Source of the DNA: QYOJ01 sp043810345
GTDB lineage: Bacteria > Bacteroidota > Bacteroidia > Bacteroidales > FEN-979
Direction: 5' to 3'
DNA: 28,781 bases
Assembly: GCA_043810345.1 (NCBI GenBank)
Contig: JBDROF010000119.1
Location: 1 to 28,781 of the forward strand
Numbering within the stretch: the first letter of the stretch is position 1; each line of letters begins with the position of its first letter. Positions 17,231 through 24,900 of the stretch are shown here, one piece after another. A program made the position numbers and the translations under genes. Under the pieces are notes generated by a model. The model had not been told where the DNA came from and searched no databases. It was given only the letters and a program-made list of their open reading frames with translations.

Positions 17231-17266
17231 GGAGGTAGTCAGTCCGCAGTCTTCAGTCCACAGTCC
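17215..17266. repeat. Composite tandem array: 3 x 8 bp followed by 4 x 7 bp
   Basis: GGAGGTGG, GGAGGTAG, GGAGGTAG, then TCAGTCC, GCAGTCT, TCAGTCC, ACAGTCC without a break. The first part contains the stop codon (17228-17230) of the acyl-CoA synthetase. Confidence 0.88.
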
Positions 17267-17396
17267 ACCCGATATTCGTCCTTCAAGCTTAAGCATCTTA
17301 AGGTTATTGAAAGATGATGAATGATTATTCATATCTGAACCCAAAGTCCATTCACGAAAAAGCAACTTCCTGAAGACATTGCTGATTGCAGAAAAG

Positions 17397-17468
17397 ATGG
17401 GTCTCCGGCTTGTCAATCAGCCATGGATCAGAACTGGCCGTATTGCACTCTTCAATACTGCGAAATAA
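17397..17468 (+). repeat. Degenerate repeat copy A (partner at 17877-17947)
   Basis: Read in one frame, this stretch gives GLRLVNQPWIRTGRIALF and then a stop. The altered end of hicA gives GFRLVSKPKIRTIYSALF and then a stop. A hand alignment of the 57 bases GGT-CTC... against GGT-TTC... finds about 40 identities, including CGGCTTGTC and CTCTTC. The two copies flank hicBA as a direct repeat about 480 bp apart. GFRLV-type endings occur at C-termini of SUMF1/FGE-like proteins, so these may be gene-end remnants; that is a guess. Confidence 0.5.
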
Positions 17469-17481
17469 ATAGATCTTTTTC

Positions 17482-17512
17482 TTGCTAATACGATTGATTA
17501 TACTGATATTTG
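17482..17512 (+). promoter_or_regulatory. Probable hicBA promoter
   Basis: TTG at 17482-17484, a 20-base gap, then GATATTTG at 17505-17512, five of six fixed positions of TAnnTTTG. It lies 40 bases before the hicB ATG. HicBA operons usually repress themselves through HicB, but no operator dyad was recognised here. Confidence 0.45.
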
Positions 17513-17552
17513 CGAAAGAAAAGGCAGGAAAATTCAAGATAAATAGTAATAT

Positions 17553-17768
17553 ATGAAAGGCGAGCTTACAGCAATAATCGAAACTGCACCGGAAGGTGGT
17601 TATTGGGCGATTTGTACTGAAATACCTGGAGCAAATGGTCAGGGAGAAACCATTGAAGAAGTCAAGGAAAACTTGAAAGAAGCGGTTATACTGATTTTAG
17701 AAGATAGGCTTGAAGACATTAAAAGAGGTCTCCCGGAGGATGTGATTCAGGAAACTATTGCTATCTGA
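17553..17768 (+). CDS. hicB: HicB family antitoxin
   Basis: A 71-residue single-domain HicB. It binds and neutralises the HicA mRNA interferase and usually represses the operon. The partial RNase-H-like fold is recognisable: MKGELTAIIETAPEGGYWAI, CTEIPGANGQGETIEEVKENL, and a helical LKEAVILILEDRLED. There is no C-terminal HTH or ribbon-helix-helix domain, so DNA binding is uncertain. The stop overlaps the hicA start by one base (TGATG), the usual coupling for this pair. Confidence 0.85.
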   Translation: MKGELTAIIETAPEGGYWAICTEIPGANGQGETIEEVKENLKEAVILILEDRLEDIKRGLPEDVIQETIAI

Positions 17769-17947
17769 TGAAAAGAAGAGAATTAGAGAAAAAGCTTCGC
17801 ATCGCTGGCTGCTATCTAAAAAGAGAAGGAACTTCCCACTCGCTATGGATAAATCCCAAGACCGGTATTGTGGAAAACGAAGGTTTCCGGCTTGTCAGTA
17901 AGCCAAAAATAAGGACCATCTATTCTGCGCTCTTCACTCAGGCATAA
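17768..17947 (+). CDS. hicA: HicA family toxin with atypical, apparently replaced C-terminus
   Basis: A 59-residue frame starting in the TGATG overlap with hicB. Residues 1-35 are a normal HicA: MKRRELEKKLRIAGCYLKRE, then GTSHSLWINPKTGIVE with the catalytic His24. A standard HicA continues with a VPRH.EI strand and a final helix. Here the sequence instead runs into ENEGFRLVSKPKIRTIYSALFTQA, coded by DNA resembling a repeat upstream of hicB (17397-17468). The last strand and helix of the double-stranded-RNA-binding-like fold are therefore missing. The toxin is probably inactive or altered, though the frame is intact. It may be a pseudogene; hicB remains whole. Confidence 0.7.
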   Translation: MKRRELEKKLRIAGCYLKREGTSHSLWINPKTGIVENEGFRLVSKPKIRTIYSALFTQA

Positions 17948-18297
17948 TAGAAAGATGCCAGACGAAGCGATTCGACGGTAAAGATTATATTCCAGGCGCC
18001 AAAGTGCAGATCGAGCAAATGAAGAGCATCAATGATGCCAAACAAAAAGAAGCTAACATCATTTCTCGAACTAAACCTAAATATAATCAGCAAGGAAAAT
18101 AGATTTTAGATTTTGATTCAAGCGGACAGCTTTCTCCTGCCACTGAACCGGGCCGTTACCATTCGCTGATAATATGAAGACATCATCTTCATTTAATCGT
18201 TTTATGCAATATATTTTGCTATACCATATATGCCTCATTCAGGAATATTATACGTATATTCGCGGTAGAATAAGTAGTTCGGTTACAGAGTTAACAC
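17948..18297. other. Gene-poor stretch with a possible gene-end remnant
   Basis: No complete gene is visible in these 350 bases. From 17956 a start-less open frame reads FDGKDYIPGAKVQIEQMK and ends with TAG at 18100-18102. It looks protein-like but I cannot name a family, so it may be a remnant. After it come short T-rich words (GATTTTAGATTTTG) and a weak stem GAAGA-CATCA-TCTTC at 18176-18190. TATATTCG at 18255-18262 is a near match to TAnnTTTG before the next gene. Confidence 0.4.
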
Positions 18298-18633
18298 ATG
18301 GCAGAATACGGTGAATGGAATCGCAAAGGAGCAACTCTCAGCGATGTAACGGCGAAGAAGGAATATGGAGTTGACCGGGATTTCATTTTGAATGGCATAC
18401 GTGCCGGCAAACTAGAATACCGAGAAGGGACAATATGGGGAAATCCATATCTCAGGCTCTTGAGAAGTCAGCTTGAGAAGTACATCGCCGAAGAGCTTGG
18501 CCATGACCGTTTGTCGAACGTCAAGAAACAGGCAGAGCTTCGCAAGATCAAGAAGGAAATCGCCAATCTAAAAAAGAGACTGAATGAAATTCATGCCCGA
18601 AAAATGGAACTTGAGAAACAGATAACGAAATAG
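18298..18633 (+). CDS. Small excisionase/MerR-like HTH protein with C-terminal coiled coil
   Basis: A 111-residue protein. Residues 14-63 have the shape of an excisionase-type winged HTH: DVTAKKEYGVDRDFILNGIR, then AGKLEYREGTIWGNPYLRLL with an SQLEKYI helix, as in MerR/Xis-like DNA-binding domains. Residues 75-111 are a charged heptad coiled coil (LRKIKKEIANLKKRLNEI), likely for dimerisation. I recall close relatives of this protein beside TIR-like (DUF1863-type) genes. The remains of such a gene start 54 bases downstream, so the two probably formed a unit once. A regulatory or sensor role is inferred. Confidence 0.7.
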   Translation: MAEYGEWNRKGATLSDVTAKKEYGVDRDFILNGIRAGKLEYREGTIWGNPYLRLLRSQLEKYIAEELGHDRLSNVKKQAELRKIKKEIANLKKRLNEIHARKMELEKQITK

Positions 18634-18687
18634 AATACCGATCACCTCCACATTATGCAAACTACAAAACTGAAATGATTATAAGCT

Positions 18688-18765
18688 ATGGCAGCAAACG
18701 TATTCGTCAGTTATGACCACGAATCATTGAAGTTGAAAAAAACTTCAAATTTGAAAAGTTGCTAA
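18688..18765 (+). pseudogene. Truncated 5' end of a TIR-like (DUF1863/MTH538-type) gene
   Basis: ATG at 18688 opens MAANVFVSYDHESLK, closely like the first strand of TIR-like proteins of the MTH538/ThsB-like group (NVFVSYDHDD). After about 15 codons the similarity stops, the frame becomes lysine-rich and ends at TAA 18763-18765, inside the 3' end of the convergent TOPRIM-like gene. The break near 18735 coincides with the edge of the defence block. Fifteen residues are little evidence, but the motif and its upstream partner agree. Confidence 0.5.
18727..18748. terminator. Hairpin at the 3' end of the defence operon
   Basis: TTGAAGTT (18727-18734) and AACTTCAA (18741-18748) form a perfect 8-bp stem with a 6-base A-rich loop, spanning the stop of the TOPRIM-like gene. 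No clean T-run follows on either strand, so it is at best a weak terminator or an mRNA-end stabiliser. Confidence 0.35.
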
Positions 18766-19338
18766 GCAATGAATAGTTCTTTTCAAACTAGTCGATCGAT
18801 GCATTGCACGATTAACATCCCAGTAATTCAGGACAAACTCGCCTAATCTTTCATTATAATTCGGCCCAATTCTCGCAAACCTATCCTTTGGTAAAATATC
18901 TTGTTTAATTTGTTTCTTTCTTGAACGACTAACCACTCGAAAGAGCTCTGATTTTGGATTACCTATTTGTTCAGGTGAAGCATTAAAATGGATTGGAGAA
19001 ACACCAATATAAGTCGAAAATCCTTCAATATCCGCTAATAACCATGCCTCGACCTCTCTTACTGCGACTCTAAAAAGTAAATTTCTGGATATGGGTATAT
19101 TTATCCAGGATTTTATCAAGTTTGGCGCACAGTCCTGTACATCAAGATCAGTTAAAATAAAAAATGGACATCCTTTTGATGCTTCATTAAAGCCATTTAT
19201 ATTGTTTTTTATATATCCAAAACCTCCCTCCGAATAGGAATACCCAATCGAAAATTTCCTTAATCCATCAGTTACCTTAAGCATTACGTATTCACTGATT
19301 TGATCCTCAAATACGAGATTTAAAGGAATAGGATTCAT
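18745..19338 (-). CDS. TOPRIM-like nuclease partner of the adjacent ATPase (DUF4276/DUF4435-like)
   Basis: A 197-residue protein with the acidic pattern of a TOPRIM fold: Glu11 in NLVFEDQISEYV and Asp64/Asp66 in FFILTDLDVQD, followed by VREVEAWLLAD (93-103), typical of small TOPRIM proteins that sit beside AAA ATPases. A later segment GPNYNERLGEFVLNYW is probably family-specific. In OLD-family and PARIS systems the TOPRIM part is the nuclease released or driven by the ATPase. The start overlaps the stop of the ATPase gene by one base (TAATG), so the two are made together. I cannot decide between DUF4276, DUF4435 and a separate family by eye. Confidence 0.65.
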   Translation of the reverse strand: MNPIPLNLVFEDQISEYVMLKVTDGLRKFSIGYSYSEGGFGYIKNNINGFNEASKGCPFFILTDLDVQDCAPNLIKSWINIPISRNLLFRVAVREVEAWLLADIEGFSTYIGVSPIHFNASPEQIGNPKSELFRVVSRSRKKQIKQDILPKDRFARIGPNYNERLGEFVLNYWDVNRAMHRSTSLKRTIHCLATFQI

Positions 19339-20483
19339 TATAGACTAAGAGTTAGCTGATTAATATCTTTTGGTTTGATCCTAGGAAGAATGGCCGAGGC
19401 CGGACTCATTCCGACATTTAACATATCTTGTACTTCTTGAATTGTTGCAGAAATACTCGCTTTGGTGCCTTCTGAGGAAGGTTCTAAAACGACAATTTCA
19501 TTAAGAGAAATTCCTTTGTCATTTAACAGATCTGAACTGTGAGTAGATAATAACACTTGTCGTTTTCTATTCTTTTGAAATTTGTAAATCAGGGGCGGAA
19601 GTTTCGAAACAATTGCTCCGTTTAAGGAAAGTTCAGGTTCTTCCAGTAATAACATAGAATCCCCCTCTTGCAAGGACCATAATAATCCAATCAGGCGCAA
19701 TGTTCCGTCACTAAACTGATCTTCTTTTTGCTTACCTGCACCCGGTCTCCAGTGCTCATATAAAGCTTCAAGATGAGGATATCCTAATTCCGTGGTATAT
19801 TTCAATTTATTTAGTTGTGGAACTGCCAATTTCAATGCAATTTCAATTTTATGAAGCCATGCATCTCTTGTTTTTTCATTGACTTTTGCAATTCGTTCCA
19901 AAAATCCTTTTCCAAATGGATCTCCTGGGATATCCGGCCCTATAAATGCTGAAGGAAATCTAAGTAGTTGTGGTATGAGATGTAGATATAGAATATTCTC
20001 AAAAAATCGTGCAATTTCCCGAAATGGTTTATTTGTGTTAATCTGTTCCAGATACGTTTGCGTAAGACGAACAATGTCTTTGTTGTCCTCCTTTTCCGGT
20101 CTGTTTAAGATTTGTTGGTCTCTTTCCCACACTTTCTCATAAGATAGATAAGGTTCTCTGTATCCCCGTGATTCTTGCTTTATTCCAATTGCATATCTCC
20201 AAAGGATATCTCTTGAACCAAAATTTGAAAGGTGAACCTCAATCTCTATGTCGGGATGCCTTCTTGCAGCAAGGGATCTGATTTTTGTCACCCCTCCTCT
20301 ATCATCTATTGATTTCTTCAGACCTCCGCCCGGCTTTGCTATATCCCTGAGAAAACGAAATACATCCAGGAGGTTTGATTTTCCAGATGCATTTGCTCCA
20401 ACTATGAAAACCCGATCCTGAAGTTCAATATCAAGATCTTTAAAGTTTTTCCAGTTTCTTAGAATTAATCTTGAAATGACCAT
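19338..20483 (-). CDS. AAA_21 / OLD-like ABC-type ATPase
   Basis: A 381-residue cytoplasmic ATPase of the RecF/SMC-like group used in many defence systems. The N-terminus MVISRLILRNWKNFKDLDIE is the usual first strand pair. Walker A is VGANASGKSN (28-37), the signature-like segment is QFSDGTLRLIG (256-266), Walker B is MLLLEEPELSLN (277-288), and the switch His is in LLSTHSSDLL (311-320). The middle segment between about 105 and 255 is the variable lid or sensor region. There is no TOPRIM domain in this chain; the next gene supplies one. It follows the membrane-protein gene after 63 bp, a longer gap than elsewhere in the block, but no clear TAnnTTTG promoter was found there. Confidence 0.85.
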   Translation of the reverse strand: MVISRLILRNWKNFKDLDIELQDRVFIVGANASGKSNLLDVFRFLRDIAKPGGGLKKSIDDRGGVTKIRSLAARRHPDIEIEVHLSNFGSRDILWRYAIGIKQESRGYREPYLSYEKVWERDQQILNRPEKEDNKDIVRLTQTYLEQINTNKPFREIARFFENILYLHLIPQLLRFPSAFIGPDIPGDPFGKGFLERIAKVNEKTRDAWLHKIEIALKLAVPQLNKLKYTTELGYPHLEALYEHWRPGAGKQKEDQFSDGTLRLIGLLWSLQEGDSMLLLEEPELSLNGAIVSKLPPLIYKFQKNRKRQVLLSTHSSDLLNDKGISLNEIVVLEPSSEGTKASISATIQEVQDMLNVGMSPASAILPRIKPKDINQLTLSL

Positions 20484-20546
20484 AGCTTTTTATTTATCAA
20501 TTAATGACAACGATAAAAAAATAAACATAATTCCAAATAATATCTA

Positions 20547-21977
20547 TTAAAGCTGAATTCCCTCTTTTAATAAAAATCTTTTTACCCGTAGAAGTTTCTC
20601 TTTTTCAGAGGATGTTAATAAATCAAATCTTCCGTTGATTAGTTCATCAAAGGATTTTGCAAATTCCTCATTTAAACTATAGTCAAAAATTGGTTTAATC
20701 AAATTTCCTGGTATATTTTTAATAATTTGGTCTTCAATCTGGCAACATATCTGGTTTTTTGTCAATCCCGAAAAATATACACGAAGAACATTATAATATA
20801 TCTGTATAAGTAAAAATTCTTGACTGATTATCTTATGCTTAAAACTTGAATACAATTCCTGCAAACAAAATTCAATACAAGTAGGAAAAAAAATCAGATA
20901 TTCGTTATTTTCATCAAAATACTCATCCTCATTGAAAGAAGTAAGCCAGTTGTTGATTATAGAAAATGTTTCTCTAATAAGCCAATGGTAATTTGTAGGA
21001 TACTCTTCATTTTCATTTGATTCAACAGCACGAATATTTTTTAACATTGCACCGATCATACTACTGTAAACAGACAACATGTTTTTTTTAAATGGGGAAA
21101 GAGTCGATATGTCTACTTTGTTTTCGATAGCGGTAGCATATAATAATCCTATAAAACGTATATGAAAATAAATCGGCAGGTGAAAACCATCTTCATCCGC
21201 TCTTCGTATCAAAAGCCTAGATTGATTATAAATGCTGGATATTGAGTTTTCGTTTTGTAATTTTGTTACAACAAATTCAGAAATAAACGGTAATATTCCA
21301 GCATTTATGGATTGTGCAAGGTTTTGCTCTATTATATTTTTCAGGAAAGGTTTATCTTCAAGTAATGAATAAGCATTCCAATGTTCTTTAATTTCAGTAT
21401 AATAAAGCGATTCGGGATTTTCAAGATACAATCTTAAAAGATCCTGAAAATCTTTTTCAGACTTAAAATGTCCCCAAAAGTTTAATAAATAGTAAGGGTT
21501 ACGTTCAATAATACTTTTGAGAAAAATTGGATCTTTAATAACACTGGAATATAAATTCCACATCTTATTAATTTCCTCAACCTGCGAATATTTTGAAAAA
21601 ACTTTAAAAAAACGCTCAAAGGGAATTTCTCTAATTAACTCCTTATAATATTCAATAAGCTGTTCATTGCTTTTGATAAATGTTTTTAATCCAAGTATAC
21701 GAGCAAGTATCCATAGGAATGTAATATAAAACAAAGCAAATGCAATATTTTTTGAATCAAAACCCCAGTTTACGGTCAGGTAATGTAAAAATGGCCATCG
21801 CTTGACAAATTCCGGGAAATATAGCAGATAGGGTATTATAACGATAAGGATAACAATAATACCATACTGTTCAATTTTAGGACTGATAATACGTAACAAC
21901 CTTAATTCCTCCTTTGGAATGAAGGCAAGAATTGCTATAAAAATCGCTACAACTGTTAACCAGCCGTTAATATCCAT
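20547..21977 (-). CDS. Three-TM membrane protein of unknown family
   Basis: A 476-residue protein that I do not recognise. Three hydrophobic segments lie at the N-terminus: about 6-20 (WLTVVAIFIAILAFI), 39-54 (GIIVILIVIIPYLLYF) and 78-96 (IAFALFYITFLWILARILG). The remaining ~380 residues are soluble, mostly helical and rich in Asn, Glu, Tyr and Phe, with repeated NPYYLLNF / NPESLYYTEIKEHWNAYSLL-type patterns but no catalytic motif that I can name. It lies 11 bp after the methyltransferase gene and before the ATPase, so it belongs to the defence block. Its DNA is markedly AT-rich. A membrane-acting effector or anchor is a reasonable inference, no more. Confidence 0.75.
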   Translation of the reverse strand: MDINGWLTVVAIFIAILAFIPKEELRLLRIISPKIEQYGIIVILIVIIPYLLYFPEFVKRWPFLHYLTVNWGFDSKNIAFALFYITFLWILARILGLKTFIKSNEQLIEYYKELIREIPFERFFKVFSKYSQVEEINKMWNLYSSVIKDPIFLKSIIERNPYYLLNFWGHFKSEKDFQDLLRLYLENPESLYYTEIKEHWNAYSLLEDKPFLKNIIEQNLAQSINAGILPFISEFVVTKLQNENSISSIYNQSRLLIRRADEDGFHLPIYFHIRFIGLLYATAIENKVDISTLSPFKKNMLSVYSSMIGAMLKNIRAVESNENEEYPTNYHWLIRETFSIINNWLTSFNEDEYFDENNEYLIFFPTCIEFCLQELYSSFKHKIISQEFLLIQIYYNVLRVYFSGLTKNQICCQIEDQIIKNIPGNLIKPIFDYSLNEEFAKSFDELINGRFDLLTSSEKEKLLRVKRFLLKEGIQL

Positions 21978-21988
21978 AATCCTATTAT

Positions 21989-24900
21989 TTATTTCATCTC
22001 AATCTTTTCGTATTCCTCTTCACTTAGCCAAAAATCTTTGTCTATCACTTTCACTTCTTCATAGGTCAAGTTATACAGCTTGTAAACCAGCACATCTATT
22101 TCTTTTTCTAAGGCGGTGGTGTCCTGGTTTTGGGCTTTTGCTGAAAGGATTTTTTCTACTTGGTCGATGAATGGTTTTTGTTGTTCAATAGTTATTGACT
22201 CTAGGGGTATAGTATGAAGTTCATATAAACCGATGGTTGGCATCTTATATTTATTACAATACCAAAAATTAATGAGTCGGGAGTTCAACAATCCTAATAA
22301 ATATTTTAAGGAAGTCTTTTTATCCCAACTGTCATTTCTTGAAACATTTACTGTATCTAAAAAGTAATTCTGTTTATCATCATATGCCACCAGTAATTGA
22401 GATGAACTATTCACTCTTTGAGTTACAATTTTCTCTTTGACTTCGAAAAACTCTTTGGAATAAGAAACTGAACCAACCTTTTCCTTCATTAAATCAGGTC
22501 GATACCAAATGAATTCATTATTCCAATTTAGTTTATACGCTTTAATATTTTTCCCTCTGAAAACGGGTTTATAATCATCATTCAATTTTTCAAAACCCAC
22601 AAACCTTTTATCATCACTCGTTTTTATTCCTCTTGAAAATTGAATGGCATTTTCCAATGAATATGAATTCTTCTCAATTTTTTGAAATAATTTTTTCTGA
22701 AAATCATTTGATGTTGTGTCAATTGACAAACTCCGTTCCTTTAAAATTTCATTTATATCAATCGAACTCACTCTCTGAAAATTTTCATTCAGTATATTAA
22801 TTGTATAATCGTTTTCAACACATCTTATCAAATGAATAATCAAAGGTTTTACGATTGCCTCAAAAACTCCCATTTCAAGGTTCACTAAACTTCTAACTTT
22901 ATTTTTCTTGAAAATAATTTCTCTAAATTTTGAAAAACTATCTGTAGCTTTCCAAGTGTGTGGAATTATAAAAACCAAACCCCCATATTCTTTCAATCTG
23001 TTTGTGAACGCCTCGATGAAAAAAGCATACAAATCTGTTTTATTCTTTGCAGAATAGAATATTGATTTTAAGTTTTCTCGATAATCATCTGGTTTTAAAT
23101 TGGATACATTCACATACGGTGGATTCCCAATCACCACGTCAAACCCATCTTTTACAGACGGGAAAAAATATTTAGTATTAAAAAATCCAACTGTTTTGTT
23201 GGTAAAAATATTTTTATAGCTCTGCCAAAGTTTATGTTGCTGTTCGTATCGATTTTGATTTTCTAACATACCCTTTAACTTACCTTCAGTGTTTTTCTTT
23301 CTTTCTTTTTTAATTTCTAATTCGAGGGATTTAATTGCGTTTTGATGAATTTCAGTAATGACATTGATGCAATCATTAATCTTGGTTTTCAATTCCTTTT
23401 TCTCATTGTCTGAAGAGTTGAAATAAAGCATTGTCAGATTTTCAAAAATGCTGATATGATTTGCTGCCATTCTTTCAACATAAGAATCCTCAGGAACATC
23501 AATCAAGCTATTTGCACACACAAACTTAAAATCGAGATTTGGCAGGGCAGCAATGCCAAAGTTATTTTTGCGATCGGAGGGTTTGTAATCGGCTTCCAGC
23601 ACCAGGCTTAGCCATGCCCTGAGCCTTGCAATTTCAACCGCCATCGGCATAATATCCACGCCATAAATATTCCGGCTAAGAATTTCACTTTTTAATTCAT
23701 AGGGGCTGTTCAACGAACTGCCAATGATTTCTCTCAGATTCATTAACCGTAATAACATGTTGATCGGAAAAGCGCCTGAACCACAAGCCGGATCGAGTAC
23801 TTTAATATCACGGAGAGCATTCTGAACGATCGATGTTTCTCTTTTATCAAAAGGATTTGTATCACAACCAGGTAAAAAGAGTTTATCAATCTTTTCAACG
23901 ATCTTTTTTCTTGTTTGGGATTCGGAATATTTTCCCTCTGGCTCCAGAAGGATTTCGGTTTGCTGGGGTTCCAGCGCCTGGAAAAGTGTGCCTGAGTAAG
24001 TGATTACCGGTTCGTTTACCTGTGAAGAAGAGGGTTTATCTTCAGGCATCAAAGCCTGTTCAAGATGGGCCTTCAACGAGGCATCCACCATATATTCCAC
24101 GATCTCCCTTGGTGTATAAAATGCTCCGAAAGCTTTTCGCTGGTTGGCCAGCTTCTCGGTTTCCGGATTCTGGCTTGCAAGCAGATTCTCAAAAATCCTT
24201 CCAAGCATTTCCGGGTCAATGGCCACCTGCTGGTATTGCATAGAGCTTTCATCAACCGTGAAATCATAGGATTCAAGGATTTTTACAAAAGCAATAAGCC
24301 AGTCATCCTCAACAAACTTATGAAATGGTTTATCTTCGGCAAAATCCTCGAAAAGGCCCCCATCCAGATAGGGGATATTCAAAAATAATGCATCAAGCGG
24401 ATGGTTTGGCACAAGAAAATTCCGTTGCTGAACTTCCGTGTTCAGGGTCTGAAAAAACAGGCGCAGCAGGAAATTCTGATAATAATCAGGTCTGTTTTGT
24501 TCAATGGTGAATGAACTGATCAGCTCTGCAGGAATGATCCCCTTTTCTTTAAGGAACCAGCAAAAAACGTATCGTCCGATCAATCGAATAGCAAACTGCC
24601 CGATATGATTCTCTTCAGATTGATTGTCGGAATATTTAAGCAAACCAACCAGGTCATCAAACCGTTCTTTTATCTTGCGGTAGAATTCCTTATTAACCTC
24701 TTTCACATCCAGACTTTTCCATAAGAGATCTGCCAGCTCAGGTTTTGACCTTAAAGCAATGTCTTTCCATTGCTGAACAATCCTGTAGTACTGCGTCTGG
24801 GTAAGTTTGTTCCGGAAGGTGATGATACGTTTCTGGTCACCCTGGTTGAAAACCAGAATGAGCTTATCATAATCCTGGGTAGTGATGAAATGAATAAAAT

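Larger units (their letters stand above)
17231..17552. other. Intergenic stretch: tandem array, degenerate repeat copy, promoter
   Basis: This 322-bp stretch holds no convincing gene. It contains the 7-bp array to 17266, an unremarkable stretch to about 17390, one copy of a degenerate ~60-bp repeat (17397-17468), and a promoter-like pair before hicB. A short minus-strand frame at 17352-17537 lies across the repeat copy and has no features of a protein. Confidence 0.6.

Noticed and set aside
17215..17266. CRISPR-like appearance of the repeats
   Set aside because: Units are 7-8 bp and contiguous, without spacers, and no cas gene is present.
17352..17537. 61-codon minus-strand frame before hicB
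   Set aside because: It lies on the antisense of the degenerate repeat and the hicBA promoter, and shows no family or signal features.
18176..18190. Hairpin GAAGA-CATCA-TCTTC as a terminator
   Set aside because: A five-base AT-rich stem without a T-run, far from any gene end.
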